A DNA stretch of 64,000 nt from Salinibacterium sp. G-O1. GTDB lineage: Bacteria; Actinomycetota; Actinomycetes; Actinomycetales; Microbacteriaceae. The first letter of the stretch is position 1. Each line of letters opens with the position of its first letter. Below are positions 50,674 to 59,169 of this stretch, in pieces. Made by a program: the position numbers and the translations under genes. The stretch spans positions 434,001-498,000 of the forward strand of contig NZ_JASISV010000001.1 in NCBI RefSeq assembly GCF_030063305.1, given 5' to 3'. Under the pieces are notes generated by a model. It saw only the letters and a program-made list of their open reading frames with translations, was not told the DNA's origin and made no database searches.

Positions 50674-52057
50674 AGGGCGCTGAGGACGCTTGCAAACGAT
50701 CGAGCCGGGTACCTTCCACATCGTTGAACCAGGCATGTAGCGCGTTCGACATCGACCGCACACGGCCGGGCTGAGCGTCCGCGAGATCGATTGTCTCGTG
50801 CGGATCAGAGCGCAGGTTGAAGAGCAACGGTGTGGATGTCGCCGGCGCACTGAAGAGGGGGATCGGGCCGACGTCGATGTCCTGCGGTTCAGTCACTTTG
50901 ATCTCGGCGTCGCGATCAAGATCGCTCTGCAGCGCGTCCAGTGTTCGCTCCCAGGCAGGCCAGACGAGCTTCCAATCGCCGTCACGCATCGCGGAGTTGG
51001 ATTCGGCGAGCGGGGTGTAGCGCGTCCACTGCCAGAAGCGTGTCGAAGGCTCGTCTCGTTCGCCCCGGAGCGCGGCGAGCCGGCTCGCGCCATCGAGCCT
51101 GGGGATCGTGCGGCGTCCACCGGCCGCATCGATCAGCGTCGGCATCCAATCGACGAAGTGCACAAGACCGTCGTGGGTGGAGCGGCCAGGTAGACCGTCG
51201 GGCCAGCGCACCATCATCGGTACCTTGATTCCACCCTCGAAGACGACAGTCTTGGAGCCGCGTAGCCCACTGTTGAAACGGTGCGTGGACTCTTCGCCCT
51301 CACCGTGGAAGTCAGGACCGTTGTCGCTGGTGAACATCACAATCGTGTTGTCGGCGATGCCCAAGTCGTCCAGCAGCTGGAGCAGGGCGCCAACGCCGTC
51401 GTCGACCATCGCGAGCATCGCGTAGATCGTTGCTACCGCTCGCGACACGACCTCGTTTCGGTGGAACCTCTCCACGAGTTCCGCCGGTGCCTGCAGTGGG
51501 AAGTGGGGTGCGTTGTACGCAAGGTGCAAATAGAACGGCTCGCCAGCGTTTCGTCTGACAAAATCCAGCGCCTCCGCGGTGAAAACGTCTGTCAGATGTC
51601 GGCCGTCACCGCTCATGCGCGCTCCGCCCTTCTCGATGCGCCAATCCCAGTAGTCCTGCCATCCGCCCTGAAATCCGACAAACTCGGTGAATCCGCGGTG
51701 CGTCGGGTGGAAGGCAGGATCGAAGGCGCCGTTGTGCCATTTCCCCACGAGACCTGTCGCGTATCCGAGCTCGGACAACTCGTCTGCTTGCGTCCGTTCA
51801 CCGACCGCGAGTCGATCAAGCCCGCGTGCCTCCATCGTGTCGATAACACCGGTGCGGTGGGGGTACCGCCCCGTCAGCAGCGCGGCTCGGGCCGGCGCGC
51901 ACACCGGGGATCCCGAGTAGTGCTGCGAGAGCGACACCCCGTCCGCCGCGAGCTGGTCAAGCACGGGCGTCGACGACAGGCCGCCGTTGACGCTCGACAG
52001 GTCGCCGGAACCCATATCGTCGACGACGATCTGGATGATGTTGGGGCGGGTGGCCAC
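50672..52057 (-). CDS. Type I sulfatase
   Basis: This 461-residue sulfatase has the formylglycine site C53-A-P-A-R57 followed by AALLTGR, metal ligands in VVDDMG and MFTSDNGPD, and GKWHNG. It should hydrolyse sulfate esters once C53 is converted to formylglycine by an FGE-type enzyme not encoded here. There is no signal peptide, so it acts on imported sugars. GTG 52057 follows AAAGGAGC. A LacI-type operator lies upstream at 52141. Its presence shows that the island handles a sulfated glycan. Confidence 0.9.
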   Translation of the reverse strand: MATRPNIIQIVVDDMGSGDLSSVNGGLSSTPVLDQLAADGVSLSQHYSGSPVCAPARAALLTGRYPHRTGVIDTMEARGLDRLAVGERTQADELSELGYATGLVGKWHNGAFDPAFHPTHRGFTEFVGFQGGWQDYWDWRIEKGGARMSGDGRHLTDVFTAEALDFVRRNAGEPFYLHLAYNAPHFPLQAPAELVERFHRNEVVSRAVATIYAMLAMVDDGVGALLQLLDDLGIADNTIVMFTSDNGPDFHGEGEESTHRFNSGLRGSKTVVFEGGIKVPMMVRWPDGLPGRSTHDGLVHFVDWMPTLIDAAGGRRTIPRLDGASRLAALRGERDEPSTRFWQWTRYTPLAESNSAMRDGDWKLVWPAWERTLDALQSDLDRDAEIKVTEPQDIDVGPIPLFSAPATSTPLLFNLRSDPHETIDLADAQPGRVRSMSNALHAWFNDVEGTRLDRLQASSAP

Positions 52058-52140
52058 GTTGCTCCTTTCCCGGGACGGCGCCGGCACAGGGCGCTCTTAA
52101 TCATCGGGATGCTCCCAGAATGCCATGTTCTGGCAAATAG

Positions 52141-52154
52141 AGAAAGCGTTTGCC
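52141..52154. promoter_or_regulatory. LacI-type operator copy 3
   Basis: On the minus strand the site reads GGCAAACGCTTTCT, close to copies 1 and 2. It lies between the DUF624 gene and the sulfatase gene, giving the sulfatase its own controlled promoter. Confidence 0.7.
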
Positions 52155-52156
52155 GT

Positions 52157-52768
52157 TCAATCCCGCACCCTCGCGGTGGCACCCCACGCCCGCCAGGTGG
52201 TCTCGACAAGCAGTGCACCGATCGCGACGATCCCGATGGTGGGAATGTAGGTGGCGACAAGCACCCCCGCACCGATGGTGGCGAGGGCCAGAACGCTGAA
52301 GAAGGGGCGCGCTGCGACGAGTCGAGCCGCCCTGATCACCGTTGCGCGCAAGGTTTGCCCGGGCGATGCCGCACTCGGGATTGCCAGAATAACAAGCGTC
52401 AACACGGCTGTGACACAGAGCACCACTGCCAGCATCGCGACCCCGGCTGGCGGGGGAACACTGAGCCAAAATGCCGTGCCAATCCACGCAAATAGGCCGA
52501 TCAGGAGTGCAATCGGACCGATCGACCACAACGTTGAGAAGTGCTTCGCGGTACCGCTCAGCAGCGTGCGAATCGGGCGGGACGGGCCCTCAAGGCCAAT
52601 GGCGGCGCGTGCATCAATCGCGGCGGCGGAAGCTGGGCCGGCGGTGACCAGCCCGAGGGTCAGTACGAGCCATCCCAGGGAAAGGATGATCACGTCACCT
52701 GACACCGTGAGAGCGCCCAGCAAGGTGAGCCTGGGGCCGGAACCCCGAGGGGCGGATTGTTGGGGCAT
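52157..52768 (-). CDS. DUF624 (YesL-like) membrane protein
   Basis: This 203-residue protein has about five hydrophobic segments (DVIILSLGWLVLTLGLVTAGPASAAA, LWSIGPIALLIGLFAWIGTAFWLS and others) and the TAGPAS block typical of DUF624/YesL. These proteins accompany CUT1 sugar importers, but their role is unknown. ATG 52768 is chosen as the first codon with homology after it. It is divergent from the solute-binding protein, with operator copy 4 between them. Confidence 0.8.
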   Translation of the reverse strand: MPQQSAPRGSGPRLTLLGALTVSGDVIILSLGWLVLTLGLVTAGPASAAAIDARAAIGLEGPSRPIRTLLSGTAKHFSTLWSIGPIALLIGLFAWIGTAFWLSVPPPAGVAMLAVVLCVTAVLTLVILAIPSAASPGQTLRATVIRAARLVAARPFFSVLALATIGAGVLVATYIPTIGIVAIGALLVETTWRAWGATARVRD

Positions 52769-52813
52769 GGGACAAGTCTTACATCCCGAAATGGCAACGA
52801 GGGTTGACTCTTG

Positions 52814-52827
52814 GTATGCGCTTTCCG
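52814..52827. promoter_or_regulatory. LacI-type operator copy 4
   Basis: GGTATGCGCTTTCC lies between the divergent DUF624 and solute-binding protein genes, 47 bp upstream of the latter's start codon. Confidence 0.75.
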
Positions 52828-52873
52828 TATGGTGTGGAGATTGCATTCCCCACGAAGTTACAAGGAGGTTCTC

Positions 52874-54160
52874 GTGAAGAGGCGCTCAAGGTCCATTTCC
52901 GCAATCGCGGCCATCGGTGCGATAGCACTGGCCATCACAGGATGTTCAGGAAGCGACGGAGGCGGTGCAGCCGCACCCTCCGAAGATCCTGCAGACATGA
53001 CAGGAACGCTGCGGGTTCTCATCCCCAGCTTCCCCGCAAGCAATGAAGGCACCGCCGCGTGGGATGCAGTAGTCGCCACGTTCAACGAGGAGTACCCCGG
53101 GGTGACGGTCGAGCCAGACTTCGCCACCTTCGGCAACCTGAACGAGAAGATTTCGACCTCGCTCGCCGGCGGCAAGCCCTACGACATCCTGGTGACCGGC
53201 GTTGGCTGGGTTCCGCCATTCGCGTCTCAGGGCGCATACCTTGACCTCGAGCAGTTCGGCGTCACCGACAAGTCGCTGAGCGAAGACGCCGTCCCCGCGA
53301 TTGTTCCCGCCGTGACGTACGAGGGAGCTGTTTACGCATACCCGCTGATCATGGGAGCGAAGCCCATGGCATACAGCCGCGCAGCGTTCGAGGCTGCCGG
53401 ACTTGACCCTGATTCACCGCCGTCGACCCTCGCGGAGCTCACCGCCGCGGCGGAAAAGCTGACCGTGCAAGACGACAGCGGCAAGATCACCCGCGCTGGC
53501 TTCGACTTCTGGGCAGCGGCAAGCAACTACCGCCAGGCCTATGTCTCGGTGCTCGGTGCGCTCGGACGCGACCTGTACGAGGATGGCGAGCCCGGATTCG
53601 ACGGAGCCGAAGGTGCTGAGGCGCTTGACTGGATGTCGGACATGATCAACGTGTCGAAGGTGGAGGAGTTCGGCCAGAAGTCTGCGTCGGGCGCACCTCT
53701 GCTGCTCACCGGCGAGGCCGCCATCGGTTTCACCGGCGGCTACATCGACTGCGCGGCAGTGACACAGGAGCTTTGCGACGATCTGGAGTTCTTCAACCTG
53801 GAGGACTCAGACCAGGCAATGTTCTCCGGCGGACAGGTGGCATCGATCGGAGCCGGCAGCAAGCTGGCCGACGCGGCATGGGGCTTCATTCAGGCCCTCG
53901 CAACTCCTGAGGCCGTGGCCAGCATGTCCGAGCTGAACTTCGCCGTTCCCGCTGCATCGGGTGCCGGGGATTCAGAAATCGTTCAGTCCAACCCCGCGAG
54001 TGCCTTCGTCTACGACAACCTGCAGTTCGTCGTCTTCGAGGGTGGGGCGGCCAACTGGCTCGACCTGCGAGACTCCTTCAACACGGAGCTCGACAAGGCA
54101 TTGCTCGGTCAGGGGTCCTCCGCGGACATCCTGAAGGGCCTTGCCGAAAAATCCAAGTAG
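52874..54160 (+). CDS. Carbohydrate ABC transporter substrate-binding lipoprotein (CUT1)
   Basis: This 428-residue family 1 binding protein has a lipoprotein signal with lipobox ITGC (C24). GTG 52874 follows a strong AAGGAGG. TAAWDAVVATFNEEYPGVTVEPDF and GEAAIGFTGGYI are typical of the family. The ligand is probably the oligosaccharide degraded by the GH39, esterase and sulfatase products. A strong hairpin follows the gene. Confidence 0.92.
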   Translation: MKRRSRSISAIAAIGAIALAITGCSGSDGGGAAAPSEDPADMTGTLRVLIPSFPASNEGTAAWDAVVATFNEEYPGVTVEPDFATFGNLNEKISTSLAGGKPYDILVTGVGWVPPFASQGAYLDLEQFGVTDKSLSEDAVPAIVPAVTYEGAVYAYPLIMGAKPMAYSRAAFEAAGLDPDSPPSTLAELTAAAEKLTVQDDSGKITRAGFDFWAAASNYRQAYVSVLGALGRDLYEDGEPGFDGAEGAEALDWMSDMINVSKVEEFGQKSASGAPLLLTGEAAIGFTGGYIDCAAVTQELCDDLEFFNLEDSDQAMFSGGQVASIGAGSKLADAAWGFIQALATPEAVASMSELNFAVPAASGAGDSEIVQSNPASAFVYDNLQFVVFEGGAANWLDLRDSFNTELDKALLGQGSSADILKGLAEKSK

Positions 54161-54177
54161 TCCTTGACCGCAGTGTG

Positions 54178-54202
54178 GCGGGGTCGGCAAGCCCGACCCC
54201 GC
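54178..54202 (+). terminator. Strong hairpin between binding protein and permease
   Basis: GCGGGGTCGG-CAAGC-CCGACCCCGC is a perfect 10-bp GC-rich stem without a T-run, 18 bp after the binding-protein stop. It probably acts as a partial terminator or mRNA stabiliser that raises binding-protein levels above permease levels. Confidence 0.7.
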
Positions 54203-54240
54203 TCCACTGAATCGGATGACATGACAGAGAGGCTCCGACG

Positions 54241-55194
54241 ATGACGTTGAGCACCGAGGTGCAGTCGCCGGCACCCAAGGCCGACAAGCCGCCACTGAGC
54301 ACGAAAAAACGGCCCGCAAACGGGATGATCCGGGCGCAGCGGCGAGCTGCCTGGATTCTGATGGGGCCAGCGCTGCTGAACATCTCACTGTTCCTCGGGC
54401 TCCCGCTCATTCTTGCCTTCGCCCTCAGCTTCACCGACTACGGCTTCTTCGCAGCGCCGAAGTTCATCGGTATCGACAACTACCTCGAACTGTTCGCTGA
54501 CTCGGACTTCCATGTTTCCGTCGTCAACACGATCGTGTACACACTCATGGTCGTGCCGCTCGCCATGGCGCTGGCGTTGATTGTCGCGCTGGCGCTCAAC
54601 ATGCCGATCAGGGCCAGAAGCACGTTTCGGGTCATGTTCTACATCCCCGTTGTCACGGCAACGGTCTCGGTCGCCACGGTCTGGCTCTGGATCCTCAACC
54701 CGAACGTTGGTCTCGCGAACGAGATCCTTGGCCTCTTCGGGATGCCCCCCTCACGATGGCTGGACTCCCCAGACACCTCGCTGCCGAGCCTGGCCATGAT
54801 CGGTATCTGGCAGGGACTCGGCGCGAAGATGGTGATCTATCTCGCGGCTCTGCAGGGAGTGAATCCCGTGCTCGTCGAGGCGGCACGCCTGGACGGCGCA
54901 AACAAGTGGCAGATCTTCTGGAACGTGACGTGGCCGTCGCTCGGACCGGCACACTTCTTCGTGTTCGTCACGTCGATCATCGGTTCGTTCCAGGTTTTCG
55001 ACCTCGTCTATGTCACGACACAGGGCGGGCCCGCGAACTCCACCCGCGTGCTTGTCTACGACGTCTATCAGAACGCCTTCTCCGGGCTCCACCTGGGCTA
55101 TGCGTCCGCGGAATCCGTCTTCATGTTTATCCTCATCGCGGTGTTCATCGCCGCGGGCCTCCGGCTGCAAAGGAGCAAGTCCGATGACAACTGA
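54241..55194 (+). CDS. CUT1 ABC transporter permease (UgpA/MalF type)
   Basis: This 317-residue permease has six hydrophobic segments and the EAA loop EAARLDGANKWQIFWNVTWPSLGP that contacts the ATPase. It overlaps the second permease by 11 bp. Together they form a heterodimeric channel for the sugar bound by the preceding lipoprotein. Confidence 0.93.
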   Translation: MTLSTEVQSPAPKADKPPLSTKKRPANGMIRAQRRAAWILMGPALLNISLFLGLPLILAFALSFTDYGFFAAPKFIGIDNYLELFADSDFHVSVVNTIVYTLMVVPLAMALALIVALALNMPIRARSTFRVMFYIPVVTATVSVATVWLWILNPNVGLANEILGLFGMPPSRWLDSPDTSLPSLAMIGIWQGLGAKMVIYLAALQGVNPVLVEAARLDGANKWQIFWNVTWPSLGPAHFFVFVTSIIGSFQVFDLVYVTTQGGPANSTRVLVYDVYQNAFSGLHLGYASAESVFMFILIAVFIAAGLRLQRSKSDDN

Positions 55195-56089
55195 GGTCAT
55201 TCGCAATACCTCTACCGACGGCCGGTCGGCCGGCCGGATCACTCGCAGGGTGCTGTTCTATCTTGTGCTCTCGATCGCGGCGTTCGCGATGGTCGTGCCG
55301 TTCCTTTGGATGGTGCTGACATCGCTTAAGTCACCGGCGGAAGTGAACAGCTTCTCCTGGTTGCCCACGGAGCTGCACTGGGAGAACTACGGCGACGCGA
55401 TGTCTGCTGCGCCGTTTCTCGACTACTTCCGAAACAGTTTCATTTTGGCGGTCGGACAGACAGCCCTGACGTTGACCTTCGCCACCGCTGCTGGGTATGC
55501 CCTCGCCAAACTTCCCATCCGGGGCAAGAAGTACGTCATGTGGTACGTCATCGCCCTTCTGATGGTGCCGTTTCAGGTGGTCATTGTTCCGCTGTTTCTG
55601 GTGGTCAAGCAGATCCCGTTGTTCGGCGGCAACGACATCTTCGGCCAGGGCGGAAGCGGTTGGCTCGACTCCTGGTGGGGGCTCATCATCCCGCTGTCGA
55701 TGGGTCCGCTGTTCATCTTCCTGTCGCGCCAGTTCTTCACAACGCTCCCGGATGAGCTCGCGGAAGCGGCGCGAATCGACGGCGTCAGCGAATACGGGAT
55801 CTTCGTGCGCATCATGCTCCCGCTCGTCAAGCCTGCGCTCGTGACCATCGGGGTATTCCAGATCGAAGCGTCGTGGAACTCGTTCATCTGGCCGCTCATC
55901 GCGACGCGATCGCCCGATCTGCGTCCGCTGCAGCTCGGACTGGCGATCTTCTCGCAAGACGAACTTAACGTGCAGTGGAACTACCTGATGGCAGGTGCCA
56001 CGCTCGCGACCGTGCCCATGATCGTGCTCTTCATCCTCGCCCAGCGGTACTTCGTTGAGGGCCTCGCCAGCTCGGGGTTGAAAGGATGA
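55184..56089 (+). CDS. CUT1 ABC transporter permease (UgpE/MalG type)
   Basis: This 301-residue permease has six hydrophobic segments and the EAA loop EAARIDGVSEYGIFVRIMLPLVKP. ATG 55184 follows AGGAG. No ATPase gene follows; a shared MsiK/MsmK-type ATPase elsewhere in the genome is expected, as in many actinobacterial sugar importers. It overlaps the next gene by ATGA. Confidence 0.93.
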   Translation: MTTEVIRNTSTDGRSAGRITRRVLFYLVLSIAAFAMVVPFLWMVLTSLKSPAEVNSFSWLPTELHWENYGDAMSAAPFLDYFRNSFILAVGQTALTLTFATAAGYALAKLPIRGKKYVMWYVIALLMVPFQVVIVPLFLVVKQIPLFGGNDIFGQGGSGWLDSWWGLIIPLSMGPLFIFLSRQFFTTLPDELAEAARIDGVSEYGIFVRIMLPLVKPALVTIGVFQIEASWNSFIWPLIATRSPDLRPLQLGLAIFSQDELNVQWNYLMAGATLATVPMIVLFILAQRYFVEGLASSGLKG

Positions 56090-57114
56090 CCACCACGCGC
56101 GGCGCCGCATTCCAGCAGCATGGACCACAAGAACACGAGTCGCCGGCGGCCGGGGCGTCATATGGGATCCTCATCGGCTCCCAGCACCTGGCCGAAATGC
56201 TCTTCGGAGAAGGTCTCGAGATGCTCGCCGGTGTGCCGGGCCGGGCCGTGTCGCCCATCGTTACCCAATGGGATGACCGAGCGCTCGCTCAGCTTGAGAA
56301 TGTGGATGTGCTTGTCACGGGCTGGGGAGCCCCAAAGCTCACCGACGAGATAGTTGCGTCGCTTCCCCGTCTGCGAGCGATCATCCACGCCGGGGGTGCA
56401 ACCGAGTACTTCATCACCGCCGCGGCGCGGAGCACGATCAGTGTCGTCAGCGCTGGAGCCCTGAACGCAATTCCGGTCGCCGAATATTCGCTCGCCATGA
56501 TCCTGCTGGCCTGCAAGCAGGTGTTCCGGGCTGAACGGCACTACCGCGAGCACCGGACTCACATAGACAGGGAACTCGTCTTTCCGAACGCGGGAAACTA
56601 CGGGCAGACTGTCGGACTTGTGGGTGCGTCGCAGATAGGCCGGAATCTGGTTGGCCTCCTCAAGCCCTTTTCCCTCCGCGTCGTCGTTTTCGACCCATAT
56701 TTGACTGCGGATGACGCGGCAGCGCTCGGGGTGGAGCAGGTCTCGCTTGACGAACTTCTCGCCACGAGTGATGTGGTCTCGCTCCACGCTCCCCTCAACG
56801 CCGAGACGACCGGAATGATCGGCGCTCGCGAGCTGGCGCTGATGGCGCCCGGTTCAACTCTTCTCAACACCGCTCGGGGAGGCGTTGTCGACCATCCCGC
56901 TCTCGAGCGCGAGCTCGTTTCCGGCCGTATCGACGCGATCCTTGACGTAACCGATCCGTTCGAGCCGTTGCCCAGGGATTCGCCGTTGTGGGACTGCCCC
57001 AACGTCATCATCACCCCGCACGTTGCCGGCTCGATGGGAACCGAGCTGCGGCGGATGGGTGAATTCGTGGCGTCCGAGTTGTCGAGCGCCCTCCTCCGCG
57101 TGGATGCCCGCTGA
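56086..57114 (+). CDS. D-2-hydroxyacid dehydrogenase family protein
   Basis: This 342-residue protein has VGLVGASQIGRN as NAD site, NTARGGVVD with the arginine region, the acidic residue in DVTDPFEPLP and the histidine in ITPHVAGSMG. It differs much from the 37942 gene. It is coupled to the permease by ATGA and so belongs to the sugar-import operon. A substrate such as a sugar acid or keto acid from the imported glycan is likely, but not shown. Confidence 0.87.
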   Translation: MTTTRGAAFQQHGPQEHESPAAGASYGILIGSQHLAEMLFGEGLEMLAGVPGRAVSPIVTQWDDRALAQLENVDVLVTGWGAPKLTDEIVASLPRLRAIIHAGGATEYFITAAARSTISVVSAGALNAIPVAEYSLAMILLACKQVFRAERHYREHRTHIDRELVFPNAGNYGQTVGLVGASQIGRNLVGLLKPFSLRVVVFDPYLTADDAAALGVEQVSLDELLATSDVVSLHAPLNAETTGMIGARELALMAPGSTLLNTARGGVVDHPALERELVSGRIDAILDVTDPFEPLPRDSPLWDCPNVIITPHVAGSMGTELRRMGEFVASELSSALLRVDAR

Positions 57115-57130
57115 CGGGTCGATCGTCAGC
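57110..57130. terminator. Hairpin between convergent genes
   Basis: GCTGACG-GGTCGAT-CGTCAGC forms a perfect 7-bp stem across the 11-bp gap between the import operon and the convergent LacI gene. There is no T-run. Confidence 0.4.
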
Positions 57131-58148
57131 GTCGCGGGGGAGTGCTTTCGCGAATGACCACGTGAGCGCCGATGATGCTGTGACGTGGCGTGGCGGCTCG
57201 GTCTGACTGAGCGAGCCGCAACGCTTCCGTCGCAACCGCGTCCCACGGGAGATGAACGGTCGTCAATCCCGGGGTGATATCGCGCAGAGACGCGATGTCG
57301 TCGAACCCTGCGACGGCAATGCCCTTTCCCCGCTCGCCCGAATCACGCAAAAAGGTGAGCACTCCGAGCGCCATCGCATCGTTGACGGCGAAGATCGCGT
57401 CGAGCTTGATGCCTCGGCGCAGCAGATCGCCGGTGGCTGCGTACGCGCCATCCCGGGTGAATTCGCCGGTGATGATGCGATCCACTCCCAGCGTGACTCC
57501 CCCCTCGGCAAGACCCTCGACGAATCCCCGGGTCCGGTCCAGCTGCGTCATCCCGTCGGCGTATCCGGCGAGAATCGCAAAGTGCTCGTAGCCGAGTGCC
57601 AGCAGCTCAACCGCCAGATCGTGGGCGCCCGCTTGATTGTCGTATGACACGGTGTCGAAGGGGAGGCCAGCCTGCGTGATCATGACTACCCGGCCGCCCT
57701 CTGCCTCGTATTGCTGGAGCGCAGCGACAAGATCCGGAATTCCGCGGTCGTCGATAGTGCGCCCACCGATAGTCATGAGGATTTCGGCGCGTTGCGCGCG
57801 TGCGGCATGCACTTCGCGCACGAGGTCTGCAGATTTTTCGCCGACGACGACGAGGGTGATTCGGATTCCCGCGCGACGTGCGGCCTCGACAACTCCGACG
57901 ACCATCGGGTTCGCGTAATCGTTCGGCATCGACTTGACCAGAAGGGTTACGCCGCGATGGCGACCCCGAGCAACCGCCTGGGCCGCAACATTCGCCGTGT
58001 ATCCGAGTTCGTCGGCGGCAGCGAGCACTACGGCGCGGTTGCTTTCTTTGACAGACCGGGCGCTTCCATTCAGCGCGCGCGATGCCGTCGCGACAGAGAC
58101 ACCGGCCCGATGCGCAACGTCACTCAGACGCGCTGGTCGACGCTCCAT
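57126..58148 (-). CDS. LacI-family transcriptional regulator (2)
   Basis: This 340-residue LacI/GalR regulator has RLSDVAHRAGVSVATASRALNGSARSV and a sensor domain ending in GFDDIASLRDITPGLTTVHLPWDAV. AAGGAGC precedes the ATG. Operator copy 5 lies 53 bp upstream of its start, suggesting autoregulation, and the same motif precedes the importer, sulfatase, GH39, esterase and Gfo/Idh genes. It is therefore the best candidate master regulator of the island. Confidence 0.92.
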   Translation of the reverse strand: MERRPARLSDVAHRAGVSVATASRALNGSARSVKESNRAVVLAAADELGYTANVAAQAVARGRHRGVTLLVKSMPNDYANPMVVGVVEAARRAGIRITLVVVGEKSADLVREVHAARAQRAEILMTIGGRTIDDRGIPDLVAALQQYEAEGGRVVMITQAGLPFDTVSYDNQAGAHDLAVELLALGYEHFAILAGYADGMTQLDRTRGFVEGLAEGGVTLGVDRIITGEFTRDGAYAATGDLLRRGIKLDAIFAVNDAMALGVLTFLRDSGERGKGIAVAGFDDIASLRDITPGLTTVHLPWDAVATEALRLAQSDRAATPRHSIIGAHVVIRESTPPRR

Positions 58149-58200
58149 GTCGATGCGCTCCTTCCGATAGGTGGTCGAGCTAATCCAGCGTATCGCCTAT

Positions 58201-58214
58201 GGAAATCGCTTGCC
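58201..58214. promoter_or_regulatory. LacI-type operator copy 5
   Basis: GGAAATCGCTTGCC, with the central CG, lies between the ThuA-like gene and the LacI (2) gene, in position to control LacI itself. Confidence 0.7.
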
Positions 58215-58243
58215 GCTGGGCACGCTTGTTTTCCGCAATTCGG

Positions 58244-58897
58244 TCATCGGGGCTGCGCCGCCCAGCTCGCAAGCTGCCCGATCAGCGCGAGATGACCGGG
58301 GGAGGCATAAGCCCGCTCGTCATGCCCCAGCACGTCTACGGCGACTCGGGACGCGTCAAAATGGCGCACCCAGGCAGTTGGTTCCGTTGCGACGAGCCCT
58401 TCGTGTTCGGCAACGACGACGCTCCGCCCGAGAAACTGCAATCCGCAATAGCGTTCGTCGAAGAGCTCGAATCCGGCCACGGGAGTGCCGTCTGGCATCG
58501 TCAGCCCCTGAACGTGCGCGTCATCGGCAGGCGGATGCGACGAGAGAGTCGGCACCCACATCGCACCGATCGCCGGCGCCCACTCTGGATAGTCGCGAAG
58601 GGATGCCACGGCGCAGTGCATGGCGAGCACGCCGATTCCGCGCTCGAGCGCTGCCCGGAGACCCTCAATGGACGTCGCCGGTGGCTGGCTGCCCGGGTCG
58701 TTACGCCAGGGATCGCCTGCGTTGACGACCAGGAGATCGACGTCATCGAGCGACCGCATCGCGTGGTCGACATCGTCGTCGATCTGAACGATGAAACCCC
58801 GGTCTTCGAGTGCTGCCGCGAGGATCGGACTGGTGCGAGGAAACGGATGCCAGGGGTCGGCGTATCGACCCGTGCCGCTCGCGATCAAAGCTCTCAT
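58244..58897 (-). CDS. ThuA-like domain protein
   Basis: This 217-residue protein resembles the ThuA family (class I glutamine-amidotransferase-like fold). RALIASGTGRYADPWHPFPRTSPILAAALEDRG, LLVVNAGDPW and VLAMHCAVASLRDYPEWAPAIGAMW are the conserved blocks. ThuA proteins are linked to disaccharide (trehalose or keto-sugar) use. ATG 58897 follows AGGAGG. It is the first gene upstream of LacI (2) on the same strand. Confidence 0.78.
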   Translation of the reverse strand: MRALIASGTGRYADPWHPFPRTSPILAAALEDRGFIVQIDDDVDHAMRSLDDVDLLVVNAGDPWRNDPGSQPPATSIEGLRAALERGIGVLAMHCAVASLRDYPEWAPAIGAMWVPTLSSHPPADDAHVQGLTMPDGTPVAGFELFDERYCGLQFLGRSVVVAEHEGLVATEPTAWVRHFDASRVAVDVLGHDERAYASPGHLALIGQLASWAAQPR

Positions 58898-59112
58898 GCT
58901 GGTACCTCCTGAGGTAGCGAGGCGAGGTCGTTGCCTAACCCCCGTGGTCGCGCGACAGAGTCGCGGATGACGACATGCGTGACGAGCAAAACGTGCGCCG
59001 TGGTCAGTTGCAGGAAACCCCTGCGCTTCCCGCAAAATCCCTGATCGTGCTGCTGTGCCCCTGCATCTGCTCACTGTAACCGATGGTCTTCACGCAACCC
59101 GGATAGGCGGAC

Positions 59113-59131
59113 AATGGGCGACATGCCCATT
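59113..59131. promoter_or_regulatory. Inverted repeat upstream of the spermidine-synthase-like gene
   Basis: AATGGGC-GACAT-GCCCATT is a perfect 7-bp repeat, 38 bp before the GTG start. It is the only structure I see in the 272-bp gap at 58898-59169. It may be an operator. Confidence 0.4.
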
Positions 59132-59169
59132 CATTCTTCACGCACGCCCACGACCAATAAGGGTCACCG

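Noticed and set aside
51281-52495. Plus-strand frame opposite the sulfatase
   Set aside because: Antisense shadow crossing into the DUF624 gene and an operator.
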